From Janthinobacterium sp. 67 (GTDB taxonomy: Bacteria > Pseudomonadota > Gammaproteobacteria > Burkholderiales > Burkholderiaceae_D), in assembly GCF_002797895.1 (NCBI RefSeq), contig NZ_PGES01000001.1:5580001-5644000 (forward strand): 64,000 nucleotides of DNA, read 5' to 3'. The notes below the pieces were generated by a model. It made no database searches, had not been told where the DNA came from, and saw nothing but the letters and a program-made list of their open reading frames with translations. Below are positions 15,927-24,799 of the stretch, one piece after another (position 1 is the first letter of the stretch; each line of letters starts with the position of its first letter). Both the position numbers and the translations under genes were made by a program.

Positions 15927-16304
15927 ATGGCAAACCAACTCTACCCCTTGCGAATCATGATTGTTGATGACAATCGTGATGCCGCCGATCTTGTCGCGGA
16001 ATTTCTTGTGATGTGTGGCCATGAGGCTGTCCCGGTATATGGCGGCGCCGAGGCACTGCAGACGGCCGATAGTTTTATCCCTGATGTGGTCTTCCTTGAT
16101 TTGGGAATGCCTGGTGTGAACGGCTTGGAGGTCGCCTCCACCCTCCGGCAGGCGTCTCGCTTCCAGCACATCAAAATGATTGCCCTTACTGCGTGGAGTG
16201 ATGACGTCACTCGGATGCAGACTAAGGCCGTGGGTTTCGATCATCATTTGGTCAAGCCGGCAGACTTGGACGACATACTCGGACTGTTGAGTGTCGGCGC
16301 TTGA
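15927..16304 (+). CDS. Single-domain response regulator (CheY-like receiver)
   Basis: A 125-residue protein made only of a receiver domain. The acidic pair Asp14-Asp15, phosphoacceptor Asp58 (VVFLDLGMPG), Thr88 (IALTAW) and Lys110 (HLVKPAD) are all present, so it should be phosphorylated by a histidine kinase. It has no output domain and no kinase gene beside it. The position between the prophage genes and ssrA leaves open whether it is phage cargo or host. It resembles receivers found at the C-termini of hybrid kinases in Oxalobacteraceae. Confidence 0.9.
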   Translation: MANQLYPLRIMIVDDNRDAADLVAEFLVMCGHEAVPVYGGAEALQTADSFIPDVVFLDLGMPGVNGLEVASTLRQASRFQHIKMIALTAWSDDVTRMQTKAVGFDHHLVKPADLDDILGLLSVGA

Positions 16305-16481
16305 GCGTCGGAATCGTCTGGCCTGGTAACATCGAATTGACTCTTTGCTCACTAAGTCAGCGAATGAACTTACTTCGCCGCCCCGCTGACATGGGATAGC
16401 GAAGGCGAGCGTTGTTTCTTATGTGCGTGGTGAGGTATTGTTAACGTGCCGATGCCAGATCAGGGTACGAGGCGTGTACAC

Positions 16482-16556
16482 AGAAAAAAAGGCTGTCATT
16501 TTGTTGTCATTCCCAGGCTAAAACAGCCCAAAAACAACCCAAATAATGGCAGCCTT
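16482..16556 (-). terminator. Probable terminator of ssrA
   Basis: Reading the minus strand, AAGGCTGCCATT is matched, with one mismatch, by AATGACAGCCTT followed by seven T. The long loop holds a second small hairpin (GGCT/AGCC). It begins 35 bases after the tmRNA 3' end. It could also be part of an attachment region, since the prophage abuts here. Confidence 0.65.
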
Positions 16557-16590
16557 CTTCTTGCTAACTACTTGATTCTAAAGAATTCAG

Positions 16591-16951
16591 TGGTGGAGAC
16601 GGCGGGAATCGAACCCGCGTCCGCAAGCACTCCACAGACAGTTCTACATACTTAGCACTATCATTTAATTTAACTCAGCCAGCACGGATGTGCACGTTAT
16701 GGGCAAGCGAGTTACCTATTATTTAGTCGGACGCTAAGTAACCCAGCATACGACGAGTCCCTGTAAATGACTCTAGAGCTTTTGACGGCCCACCCCAGGG
16801 ACGAGGTGTTCTAGAGCTAACAGCGATTAAGCTGCCAGTGCGTACGAGTTATCGTTTGCAGTTAAGTTTTTTCAGGTTGTATTTACGAGGTAGCCCGCCC
16901 TCGGTATGCCCTGCGCTGCTTTGCAACCCACGTCGAAACCAGGTCGTCCCC
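16591..16951 (-). ncRNA. ssrA: tmRNA (one-piece)
   Basis: The 3' end carries a T-arm GGGTTCGATTCCC and acceptor ending CGTCTCCACCA; the 5' end GGGGACGACCTGGTTTCGAC pairs with it over seven bases, with one G-U pair. The tag-coding part at 16859-16827 reads ANDNSYALAA and then TAA. Total length is 361 bases. It rescues stalled ribosomes with SmpB and marks the products for proteolysis. The CCA end touches the region where the prophage stops, in keeping with use of ssrA 3' ends as phage attachment sites. Confidence 0.97.
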
Positions 16952-17081
16952 ACAGAACCTTCATTGTAGCGCAATCTGCCCACTCTTGCATGCTGCATTC
17001 GCGGTAAGGAACGAGGTATCCTCGAATCGCTTGAGCCAGACGAATTGGAGGGGCTTGTGCCGGCAGGCTGCAAGCCGCGCA

Positions 17082-17107
17082 TCCGCAAGCACTCCACAGG
17101 CAGTTGT
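17082..17107 (-). repeat. Fragment duplicated from the ssrA 3' region
   Basis: TCCGCAAGCACTCCACAG at 17082-17099 is identical to 16620-16637 inside ssrA, and similarity continues imperfectly on both sides (GCCGCG before, CAGTT after). The copy lies about 130 bases upstream of the tmRNA 5' end. It looks like the scar of a past integration or recombination event at ssrA. Confidence 0.75.
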
Positions 17108-17128
17108 ATCACCCTACAGGCAAGTGCT

Positions 17129-17155
17129 GGGGTCAGACCCGGCGGGTCTGACCCC
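17129..17155. repeat. Dispersed palindrome, GGGGTCAGACCC family, copy 1
   Basis: GGGGTCAGACCC (17129-17140) and GGGTCTGACCCC (17144-17155) form a perfect 12-bp stem with a GGC loop. The copy lies 63 bases beyond the gph stop codon. Three more copies occur in the window at 25884, 29370 and 54044. Confidence 0.9.
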
Positions 17156-17217
17156 GGATTTTTGTTGCTGGTCGAAACAGGTGTTTGTAGCGTGCGTGAG
17201 TTTTCAGAAGTAAGCCA

Positions 17218-17922
17218 TCAAGCCGCCAACTGCCGCTCCTGCGCCGCCTTCACCACCCCGGTGACCAGCTCGAGCAAGGCCTGCGGCGTATCAAGCAAAT
17301 GGTCCGCGTTCCAATGTTGCGGCTCGACGGGGCCGCAGTAGCCCCAGGCGCAGGCGACCGTGCGCATGCCGGCTGCGCGGCCGGCCTGGATGTCGCGCAG
17401 GTCGTCGCCTACGTACCAGCAGTCTTCGGGCGCCAGGTCCAGGCGGCGGGCCGCTTCCAGCAGGGGGGCGGGGTGCGGTTTCGGGTGCGGCATGGTGTCG
17501 CCCGAGATTACGCAGCCGGCGGCGCCCAGGCCGATCTGGCCGACCAGCGGGTCGGTGAAGCGGGCGGCTTTGTTGGTGACCACGCCCCAGGCCAGGCCCA
17601 GAGCTTGCAGGCCTTCCAGCATGGCGGGGATGCCGTCGAACAAGCGGCTTTCCACGGCCAGGGCCGCTTCGTAATTGTTCAGGAAGCCGTCTTTCAGGGC
17701 TTCGTAGCCGCTTTCGCCAGGAGCTATCCCATACGACGCGCCTATCATGCCGCGCGCGCCGGCCGAGGCCGTGGGGCGCAGGATGTCATACGGGGTCGGT
17801 GCCAGGCCGGCGCGTGCGCGCAGCAGGTTGATGGCCGCCGCCAGGTCGGGCGCGGTGTCGGCCAGGGTGCCGTCGAGGTCGAACAGAATGGCGCGCGGGG
17901 CTGGCAGATGGTCAGTGATCAT
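17218..17922 (-). CDS. gph: Phosphoglycolate phosphatase (HAD superfamily)
   Basis: A 234-residue HAD hydrolase dephosphorylating 2-phosphoglycolate. Motif I FDLDGTLADTAPDL (two Asp), motif II GVVTNK, and motif III-IV HPKPHPAPLL with YVGDDLRDIQAG are all visible. It directly follows ubiG on the same strand with about 68 bases between, the usual ubiG-gph pair. The ATG at 17922 was chosen over an in-frame TTG at 17931. Confidence 0.93.
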   Translation of the reverse strand: MITDHLPAPRAILFDLDGTLADTAPDLAAAINLLRARAGLAPTPYDILRPTASAGARGMIGASYGIAPGESGYEALKDGFLNNYEAALAVESRLFDGIPAMLEGLQALGLAWGVVTNKAARFTDPLVGQIGLGAAGCVISGDTMPHPKPHPAPLLEAARRLDLAPEDCWYVGDDLRDIQAGRAAGMRTVACAWGYCGPVEPQHWNADHLLDTPQALLELVTGVVKAAQERQLAA

Positions 17923-17990
17923 GGCGGGCAAAGTGTGTCAAGTGAGAATGAAAAATGGCGGCCGCAGCCGCCCTGTATTGTGCGTGATGG

Positions 17991-18686
17991 TTACAGCGGC
18001 CGGGTGCAGGCCACCAGGTAATTGACGCTGGTATCGCTATTAAGTGAGTAAATCTTGGTCAGCGGATTGTAGCCCATGCCGCGCATGCTGTTGACGTCCA
18101 GGCCGGCGCTGCGCAGGTATTGCGACAGCTCGGCCGGGGTGATGAATTTGTCATAGTCGTGCGTGCCTTTCGGCAACAGACGCAGCAGGTATTCGGCGCC
18201 CAGGATGGCGAACAGGTACGCTTTCGGGTTGCGGTTCAGGGTCGACAGGAAGACGTGGCCGCCCGGCTTCACCAAGGTGGCGCAAGCCTTGACGATGGCG
18301 GCGGGGTCTGGCACGTGCTCGAGCATTTCCATGCACGTCACGACGTCGTACTGGCCCGGCTCTTCCTCGGCCATGGCTTCGGCGGCGATCAGCTTGTAGC
18401 GGACCTTGGCGCCCGATTCCAGGCTGTGCAGGTCGGCCACTTTCAAGGCCTTGTCGGACAGGTCGATGCCCGTCACGTCGGCGCCCTTGCGGGCCATCGA
18501 TTCGGCCAGGATGCCGCCGCCGCAGCCGATGTCGATCACGCGCTTGCCGGCCAGCGGCACTTTCGCGTTGATCCATTCCAGGCGCAGGGGATTAATTTCG
18601 TGCAGGGGACGAAACTCGGAAGTGGGGTCCCACCAGCGGTGGGCCAGCTCACTGAATTTTTGGATTTCGAGAGGGTCGGCGTTCAT
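17991..18686 (-). CDS. ubiG: Ubiquinone biosynthesis O-methyltransferase
   Basis: A 231-residue class I SAM-dependent methyltransferase that performs both O-methylations of ubiquinone synthesis. The UbiG N-terminal signature [26 protein letters not shown] is present, followed by SAM motif I ([16 protein letters not shown]) and the acidic GIDLS. It is the first gene of the ubiG-gph pair. Confidence 0.96.
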   Translation of the reverse strand: MNADPLEIQKFSELAHRWWDPTSEFRPLHEINPLRLEWINAKVPLAGKRVIDIGCGGGILAESMARKGADVTGIDLSDKALKVADLHSLESGAKVRYKLIAAEAMAEEEPGQYDVVTCMEMLEHVPDPAAIVKACATLVKPGGHVFLSTLNRNPKAYLFAILGAEYLLRLLPKGTHDYDKFITPAELSQYLRSAGLDVNSMRGMGYNPLTKIYSLNSDTSVNYLVACTRPL

Positions 18687-18731
18687 AGGTCGAATAATAG
18701 CGGCAATTTTACAATCGGGCAGCCACGGACG

Positions 18732-18760
18732 AAAAAAAACCCCGCCGTAGCGGGGTTTTT
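18732..18760. terminator. Rho-independent terminator between ompA-like gene and ubiG, bidirectional form
   Basis: AACCCCGC (18738-18745) pairs with GCGGGGTT (18750-18757) with T-runs on both strands (eight T on the minus strand). It ends the leftward OmpA-family transcript before ubiG. Confidence 0.92.
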
Positions 18761-18813
18761 CATGCTGTTCTTGACCTGCGCGATGACTTGCGCAAGTCGA
18801 GAGGGCTCAGCTA

Positions 18814-19524
18814 TTACTTGTTGCGGGTACCAACAACTTCGATTTCCACGCGACGGTTTTTCGCACGGCCTTCGGCAGTTTTGTTGTCAGCAACAGGTTG
18901 TTTCTCGCCTTTGCCTTCGGTGTACACGCGGTTGCTTTCAACGCCTTTGTTGACCAGGTAGGCTTTGACAGCATCAGCACGACGTACCGACAGTTTTTGG
19001 TTGTAAGCATCGGTGCCGACGGAGTCGGTGTGACCCACAGCGATGATGACTTCCAGGTTGATGCCACCCAGTTGTGCGGCCAGCTCGTCCAGCTTGGCTT
19101 TGCCTTCTGGCTTCAGCGTAGCTTTGTCGAAATCGAAGAATGCATCAGCGGCGAAGCTGACTTTTTCCGAGGTAGGAGCAACGACGACTGGCACTGGTAC
19201 GACAGGTGCTGGTGCTGGAGCAGGTACGACTGGTGCTGGAGGAGCCACGCATTTGCCGTCTTGCAGGGTTTCTGGCTCTACGCACAGTGGCACGTCGCAA
19301 CCTGGCACCGCGTCAGCAGGTGTCCAGTAGCCGGTACGCCAGCACAGACCGAATGGGTCACGCACGATGACGCCGCGAGCATCTTGCACATAAGCGCTTT
19401 TTGGGCTTGGTGCTTTGATGTCAGTGGTAACTGGCGCGAATGGTGGGGAGGTTGGGGTTTGGGCCGAAGCCGAGCCAGCAATCACTGCGGATGCAGCGAA
19501 AAACAGCGTTACAAATTTATTCAT
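18814..19524 (-). CDS. OmpA-family outer membrane/peptidoglycan-associated protein
   Basis: A 236-residue exported protein. Residues 1 to 22 are a signal peptide (MNKFVTLFFAASAVIAGSASA). A short Cys-containing segment follows (GLCWRTGYW, GCDVPLC), then a Pro/Ala/Val hinge, then a C-terminal OmpA domain (VSFAADAFFDFDKATLKPEGK, VGHTDSVGTDAYN, GKGEKQPVADN, NRRVEIEV) that binds peptidoglycan. The eight-stranded N-terminal barrel of classical OmpA is absent. AAGGA lies just before the ATG. A long untranslated leader is likely and the gene has its own terminator. Confidence 0.93.
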   Translation of the reverse strand: MNKFVTLFFAASAVIAGSASAQTPTSPPFAPVTTDIKAPSPKSAYVQDARGVIVRDPFGLCWRTGYWTPADAVPGCDVPLCVEPETLQDGKCVAPPAPVVPAPAPAPVVPVPVVVAPTSEKVSFAADAFFDFDKATLKPEGKAKLDELAAQLGGINLEVIIAVGHTDSVGTDAYNQKLSVRRADAVKAYLVNKGVESNRVYTEGKGEKQPVADNKTAEGRAKNRRVEIEVVGTRNK

Positions 19525-20179
19525 TCTTTTTTCCTTTCGGGGGGTGATATCCGCAGAACAACACTGCGCTACTGGTGCTACGTGCCAAGATTTTATCATG
19601 TAGACCATATGCGCTCGTTTCAGATTGCGAAACTAGCAATTAACTTCTCAGTCATTTTGCCACACGCATCAGGGGCACACGACCGTGGTTAAATCAAAGC
19701 TTGCCCGATTTTAGACCGTGCGTTGTTTTTGCGCAACGAAAATGCCCATTTGTAACGCGTCTGTAACATTTGATCGCTTTTTTTGCCTCTTTTAAGGGCA
19801 GGTGTCTTGAACTGGTATTGCCATTGTGCATTATCGACAGGTCAACATGCGCGGCCCCGGTGCAAACTGCCAATCTTGTTGGTATGGCCAATTTGTACAG
19901 GTAGCTGAGCGCGCATGCTAAAATCGTGCGCTTGACTGTCAAGAGCGTCGAGCAAATGCCCACGGCGGCACTGCATGGCCAGGACGTACCCCCGCGGTAC
20001 CCGTACTGGCCGTGCCGCCAGCCCGCCGATTTGTTTTGCGCTCTGCGACATGGAAGCCGGGCCCCGCCAGCAGCGCGCGGCGCGGCGTCCACGACGACAG
20101 CCACCCAGGATATGCAGTATTGCGTCATACATTGCGTAACAGATAAGTTAACCACAGCCTGAGATCAGTCGAACCGCCA
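19525..20179. other. Long intergenic region between the OmpA-family gene and gyrA
   Basis: About 655 bases separate these divergent genes. Frames that cross the region have no ribosome sites and no recognisable protein features. It must hold the promoters of both genes; TTGACT at 19932-19937 is a possible -35 for gyrA but no good -10 follows at the right distance, so no promoter is called. Confidence 0.5.
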
Positions 20180-22864
20180 ATGGATCAATTCGCAAAAGAA
20201 ACAATTCCTATTTCCCTCGAAGAAGAGATGCGCAAGAGCTACCTCGATTACGCCATGAGCGTGATCGTCGGTCGCGCCTTGCCCGATGCGCGTGACGGCT
20301 TGAAGCCTGTGCACCGCCGCGTCTTGTTCGCGATGCATGAAATGAATAACGTGTGGAACCGCCCTTACGTCAAGTGCGCCCGCGTGGTCGGCGAAACCAT
20401 GGGTAAGTACCATCCCCACGGCGATGCCTCGATCTATGACACCCTGGTGCGCATGGCGCAGGATTTTTCGTTGCGCTACATGCTCGTCGATGGTCAGGGC
20501 AACTTCGGTTCCGTCGACGGCGATGGCGCCGCGGCGATGCGTTACACCGAGTGCCGCCTGGACAAGATCGCCAGCGAGCTGCTGGCCGACATCGACAAGG
20601 ACACCGTCGACTTCCAGCCCAACTACGATGGCAAGGAAAAGGAACCGACGGTCTTGCCGACGCGTATTCCCAACCTGCTGATCAATGGCTCGTCCGGTAT
20701 TGCCGTCGGCATGGCGACGAACATTCCGCCACACAACATCACCGAAGTCATCGACGGCGCGCTGCACGTGCTGCGCAACCCCGATTGCACGATCGACGAA
20801 TTGATCGAGCTGATCCCGGCGCCGGACTTCCCGACGGCCGGCATCATCTATGGCGTATCCGGCGTGCGCGACGGCTACCGCACGGGCCGTGGCCGCGTCG
20901 TCATGCGCGCCAAGACCCACTTCGAAGAATACGGCAAGGATGGCGGCCGCATCGCCATCATCGTCGACGAGCTGCCATTCCAGGTCAACAAGAAATCCTT
21001 GCTGGAACGCATCGCTGAAAACGTGCGCGACAAGAAGCTCGACGGCATTTCCGACATCCGCGACGAGTCCGACAAGTCGGGCATGCGCGTGGTGATCGAG
21101 CTGAAACGGGGCGAAGTGCCGGAAGTGGTGCTGAACAATCTGTACAAGCAGACCCAGTTGCAAGACACTTTCGGCATGAACATGGTGGCCCTGGTCGATG
21201 GCCAGCCCAAGCTGCTGAACCTCAAGCAGATGCTGCAATGCTTCCTGTCGCACCGCCGCGAAGTGGTCACGCGCCGCACCGTGTTCGAACTGCGCAAGGC
21301 GCGCGAACGCGGCCACGTGCTCGAAGGCCTGGCTGTCGCGCTGGCCAACATCGATGACTTCATCGCCATCATCAAGGCCGCGCCGACGCCGCCGATCGCC
21401 AAGGTCGAGCTGATGGCCAAGGCCTGGGATTCGTCCGTCGTGCGCGAAATGCTGGCCCGTACGGGCGACGGCACGACGCCGGGCGGCGTGGACGCCTACC
21501 GTCCGGAAAACCTGCCGAAGCACTACGGCATGCAGACCGATGGCCTGTACAAGCTGTCGGACGACCAGGCACAGGAAATTCTGCAGATGCGCCTGCAGCG
21601 CCTGACCGGCCTGGAGCAGGACAAGATCGTCAACGAATACAAGGAAGTCATGGCGCACATCGCCGACTTGCTCGACATCCTGGCCAAGCCGGAACGCGTC
21701 ACCATCATCATCACCGATGAAATGACGGCGGCGAAGAACGAATACGGCGTCGGCAACAAGGACGTGCGCCGCTCGCAGATCGAACTGAACGCGACCGACC
21801 TGGAAACGGAAGACCTGATCACGCCGCAGGACATGGTCGTGACCCTGTCGCACACCGGCTACATGAAGGCGCAGCCGATCACCGAATACCGCGCGCAGAA
21901 GCGCGGCGGCCGCGGCAAGCAGGCGATGGCGACGAAAGAGGAAGACTGGATCGACCAGCTGTTCATCGCCAACACGCACGACTACATCCTGTGCTTCTCG
22001 GACCGTGGCCGCATGTACTGGCTGAAGGTGTGGGAAGTGCCGCAAGGCTCGCGCAATTCGCGCGGCAAGCCGATCGTCAACATGTTCCCGCTGCAGGACA
22101 ACGAAAAGATCACCGTGATCCTGCCGCTGTCGGGCGAGAACCGCACGTTCCCGGAAGACCATTATGTCTTCATGTCGACCAGCCTGGGCACCGTGAAAAA
22201 GACGCCGCTGAAGGACTTCAGCAATCCACGCAAGGCCGGCATCATCGCGGTCGACCTGGACGACGGCGACTTCCTGATCGGCGCGGCGCTGACCGATGGC
22301 CAGCACGACGTGATGCTGTTCTCCGATTCGGGCAAGGCAGTGCGCTTCGACGAAAACGACGTGCGTCCTATGGGCCGTACGGCGCGCGGCGTGCGCGGCA
22401 TGAACCTGGAAGAAGGCCAGCACGTGATCGCCCTGCTGGTGGCCGAGAACGAGCAGCAGTCGGTGCTGACGGCCACGGAAAACGGCTACGGCAAGCGTAC
22501 GCCGATCACCGAGTACACGCGCCATGGCCGTGGCACGAAAGGCATGATCGCCATCCAGACCAGCGAGCGCAACGGTAAAGTGGTTGCCGCGACCCTGGTC
22601 GATACCAGCGATGAAATCATGCTGATCACCACCGGCGGCGTCCTGATCCGCACCCGCGTGTCGGAAATCCGCGAGATGGGCCGCGCGACGCAGGGCGTGA
22701 CCCTGATCGCCGTGGAAGACGGCACCAAGCTGTCCGGCCTGCAGCGCGTCGTGGAAACGGATATCGACGAAGTCGAGCTGACGACGGAGGCGGGTGCGGA
22801 AGCCGCCGCTGCGCCGGCAGCGGCTGAACCGGCCGATCCGGCAGATCCGGCCCAGCCGGAGTAA
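20180..22864 (+). CDS. gyrA: DNA gyrase subunit A
   Basis: An 894-residue type II topoisomerase subunit. The breakage-reunion domain carries catalytic Tyr122 (AAMRYTE, after Arg121). The C-terminal beta-pinwheel has the GyrA box QKRGGRGKQ needed for negative supercoiling, and the protein ends in an acidic Ala/Glu/Pro tail. In the quinolone-determining region the sequence is [10 protein letters not shown]: Ala83 and Ser84 replace the Ser83-Ala84 of Escherichia coli, while Asp87 is kept. Confidence 0.98.
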   Translation: MDQFAKETIPISLEEEMRKSYLDYAMSVIVGRALPDARDGLKPVHRRVLFAMHEMNNVWNRPYVKCARVVGETMGKYHPHGDASIYDTLVRMAQDFSLRYMLVDGQGNFGSVDGDGAAAMRYTECRLDKIASELLADIDKDTVDFQPNYDGKEKEPTVLPTRIPNLLINGSSGIAVGMATNIPPHNITEVIDGALHVLRNPDCTIDELIELIPAPDFPTAGIIYGVSGVRDGYRTGRGRVVMRAKTHFEEYGKDGGRIAIIVDELPFQVNKKSLLERIAENVRDKKLDGISDIRDESDKSGMRVVIELKRGEVPEVVLNNLYKQTQLQDTFGMNMVALVDGQPKLLNLKQMLQCFLSHRREVVTRRTVFELRKARERGHVLEGLAVALANIDDFIAIIKAAPTPPIAKVELMAKAWDSSVVREMLARTGDGTTPGGVDAYRPENLPKHYGMQTDGLYKLSDDQAQEILQMRLQRLTGLEQDKIVNEYKEVMAHIADLLDILAKPERVTIIITDEMTAAKNEYGVGNKDVRRSQIELNATDLETEDLITPQDMVVTLSHTGYMKAQPITEYRAQKRGGRGKQAMATKEEDWIDQLFIANTHDYILCFSDRGRMYWLKVWEVPQGSRNSRGKPIVNMFPLQDNEKITVILPLSGENRTFPEDHYVFMSTSLGTVKKTPLKDFSNPRKAGIIAVDLDDGDFLIGAALTDGQHDVMLFSDSGKAVRFDENDVRPMGRTARGVRGMNLEEGQHVIALLVAENEQQSVLTATENGYGKRTPITEYTRHGRGTKGMIAIQTSERNGKVVAATLVDTSDEIMLITTGGVLIRTRVSEIREMGRATQGVTLIAVEDGTKLSGLQRVVETDIDEVELTTEAGAEAAAAPAAAEPADPADPAQPE

Positions 22865-22868
22865 GATG

Positions 22869-22894
22869 ATTGGGGCTCTTTCGGGAGCCCCAAT
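22869..22894 (+). terminator. Hairpin after gyrA
   Basis: ATTGGGGCTC pairs with GAGCCCCAAT around a six-base loop five bases after the gyrA stop. The following T-tract is weak (TGCTATT), so termination efficiency is uncertain. Confidence 0.65.
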
Positions 22895-23016
22895 TGCTAT
22901 TGGCGTGCCATGTGCGCCGCCAGCAGCGTTTCGTAGGTCGGCTTAGCCCGTCGGGCGTAAGCCGACATGCATCGCCGGCAATGTCTATTTACAAGTCACT
23001 CAACATCCCGCATGCC

Positions 23017-23601
23017 ATGAGAAAAATCGTCGCCACCTTCTTCGCCGCGTTTTCGCTGGCCTTTCTTGCGACCTTGCCGGCCCTGGCCCAGAGCACGCAA
23101 GCCACGCCCGCCCGCCAGGCGGCGCCCAGCCCCGCCATGAAGGTCGCCGTGCGGCGCATGCTCGATGCGATGCAGTTCCCTCAGCTCACGCGCAATATCT
23201 TCGACCAGATGCTGCAATCGGTGCCCGCCATGATCCGCCAGTCGGCGCAGCAGCAAATCAGCGGCAACCCGAACCTGGACGAGCAGCGCAAGGCACGCGC
23301 GCTGGCCAGCGCCGAGGAAGAAATCCCCCTGGCCATCGGCACCCTGACGCAGGTACTGGCCGACCCGACCCTGATCGACGAGCTGGCCGCCGAAATGGTG
23401 CCCCTGTATGCGCGCTTTTACACGGTGCAGGAAGTCGAGCAGCTGACGGCCTTCTACAAGACGCCGCTGGGCCGCAAGATGCTGTCCACCATGCCGCAGC
23501 TGTCCGCCGAATCGCTGGCCATCAGCCAGCGCGTGCTGATACCCCGCGTGAATGCCGTGCTTGACCAGGTCATGCGGGCGGCCACGCAGTCGCCCCAATA
23601 A
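23017..23601 (+). CDS. DUF2059-family exported protein
   Basis: A 194-residue protein with a clear signal peptide (MRKIVATFFAAFSLAFLATLPALAQ). The mature part has the DUF2059 layout: VRRMLDAMQFPQLTRN near the start, then LVPLYARFYTVQEVEQLTAFYKTPLGRKML (here EMVPLYAR...). Such proteins sit in the periplasm; their biochemical role is not known. It lies between gyrA and serC, 24 bases before the serC start. An in-frame ATG at 22981 would place 12 residues before the signal peptide and is disfavoured. Confidence 0.88.
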   Translation: MRKIVATFFAAFSLAFLATLPALAQSTQATPARQAAPSPAMKVAVRRMLDAMQFPQLTRNIFDQMLQSVPAMIRQSAQQQISGNPNLDEQRKARALASAEEEIPLAIGTLTQVLADPTLIDELAAEMVPLYARFYTVQEVEQLTAFYKTPLGRKMLSTMPQLSAESLAISQRVLIPRVNAVLDQVMRAATQSPQ

Positions 23602-23625
23602 CTCCACTTTTCCAAGGACCGTATC

Positions 23626-24717
23626 GTGACTCACATCTATAATTTTTCCGCCGGCCCGGCCGTCCTGCCCAAGGAAGTGCTGGCGCAAGCGGCTGCCGAG
23701 ATGCAGGACTGGCATGGCAGCGGCATGTCGGTGATGGAAATGAGCCACCGTGGTCCCGAATTCATCTCCATCTACAAGCAGGCCGTGACCGACCTGCGCG
23801 AGCTGCTGGCCGTGCCCGAGAATTACAAGATCCTGTTCCTGCAGGGCGGCGGCCTGGGCGAGAACGCCATCATCCCCATGAACCTGGCGGGCCTGGCGGC
23901 GCAGCAGCCGGCCACCGTCGACTTCGTGCACACGGGTTCGTGGTCCGGCAAGTCGATCCAGGAAGCGGCCAAGTATGCCAACGTCAACGTGGCCGCCTCG
24001 TCCAAGGCCGCACGTTTCACTGGCGTGCCGCCCGTCTCCGAATGGAAGCTGACGCCGGGCGCCGCCTACCTGCACATCTGCACCAATGAAACCATCGACG
24101 GCGTGGAATTCCAGCAGGCGCCGAACGTGCCGGCAGGCACCACCATCGTGGCCGACATGTCCTCGCACATCCTGTCGCGCGTGATCGACGTGTCGCAATA
24201 CGGCGTGATCTTCGGCGGCGCACAGAAAAATATCGGCCCGGCCGGCCTGACCCTCGTCATCGTGCGCGAAGACTTGCTGGGCAAGGCGCTGCCGATCTGC
24301 CCGTCGGCTTTCGACTGGACCATCGTGGCCGAACATGAGTCGATGTACAACACGCCGCCCACCTACGGCATCTATATCGCCGGCCTGGTTTTCCAGTGGC
24401 TCAAACGCCAGGGTGGCGTGGCAGCCATGGAACAGCGTAATATTGAGAAAGCGGCGCTGCTGTACGCGGCGCTCGATGCGGACGACTTCTACCAGAACCG
24501 GGTCGAGCCCGCATACCGCTCGCGCATGACCATCCCGTTCTACCTGCGCGATGAAAGTCTGAACGACGCATTCCTGGCCGGCGCCAAGCAGCGCGGCCTG
24601 CTGCAGCTGAAGGGCCACAAGTCCGTCGGCGGCATGCGTGCATCGATCTATAACGCGATGCCGATCGAGGGCGTGCAAGCCTTAGTGAATTATCTGAACG
24701 AGTTTGCCGGACGCTGA
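23626..24717 (+). CDS. serC: Phosphoserine aminotransferase
   Basis: A 363-residue PLP enzyme converting 3-phosphohydroxypyruvate to phosphoserine, and the matching step of pyridoxal phosphate synthesis. It begins (V)[14 protein letters not shown]; the PLP lysine is in [11 protein letters not shown]; the end motif [13 protein letters not shown] is typical. The start is GTG with AAGGA seven bases upstream. It opens the aromatic supra-operon. Confidence 0.97.
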   Translation: MTHIYNFSAGPAVLPKEVLAQAAAEMQDWHGSGMSVMEMSHRGPEFISIYKQAVTDLRELLAVPENYKILFLQGGGLGENAIIPMNLAGLAAQQPATVDFVHTGSWSGKSIQEAAKYANVNVAASSKAARFTGVPPVSEWKLTPGAAYLHICTNETIDGVEFQQAPNVPAGTTIVADMSSHILSRVIDVSQYGVIFGGAQKNIGPAGLTLVIVREDLLGKALPICPSAFDWTIVAEHESMYNTPPTYGIYIAGLVFQWLKRQGGVAAMEQRNIEKAALLYAALDADDFYQNRVEPAYRSRMTIPFYLRDESLNDAFLAGAKQRGLLQLKGHKSVGGMRASIYNAMPIEGVQALVNYLNEFAGR

Positions 24718-24799
24718 GTCGCCTAGACGACCGCGCCGGCCCGCCGCCGGCGCAGGCCGTGCGGCCATGATTGAAGTACAGCTGACGAAACAAACCACC

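Larger units (their letters stand above)
1..16590. mobile_element. P2-like prophage, right-hand portion (left end outside window)
   Basis: Genes for P2-type tail, baseplate, lysis, capsid, terminase and portal proteins lie in P2 order, with H to O on the minus strand and P, Q on the plus strand. Most junctions are overlapping stop/start codons, as in phage operons. The right boundary is placed at the 3' end of ssrA because that is a common integration site, but no integrase, repressor, cox or replication A gene is present between Q and ssrA. The true end could therefore lie anywhere from about 13.7 to 16.59 kb. The tail-tube, tape-measure and late-activator genes would lie left of position 1. 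Whether the element is active cannot be judged from this part. Confidence 0.85.

Noticed and set aside
17082..17107. A second tmRNA or tRNA gene
   Set aside because: Only a short piece of the ssrA 3' half is repeated; no T-arm, acceptor end or tag region is present.
19694..20155. A 153-codon minus-strand frame in the gyrA upstream region
   Set aside because: No ribosome site, no recognisable features, unusual composition with scattered Cys and Arg, and it would cover the gyrA promoter.
20165..22525. A 786-codon minus-strand frame antisense to gyrA
   Set aside because: It mirrors the gyrA codon pattern, has no recognisable domain and no ribosome site.
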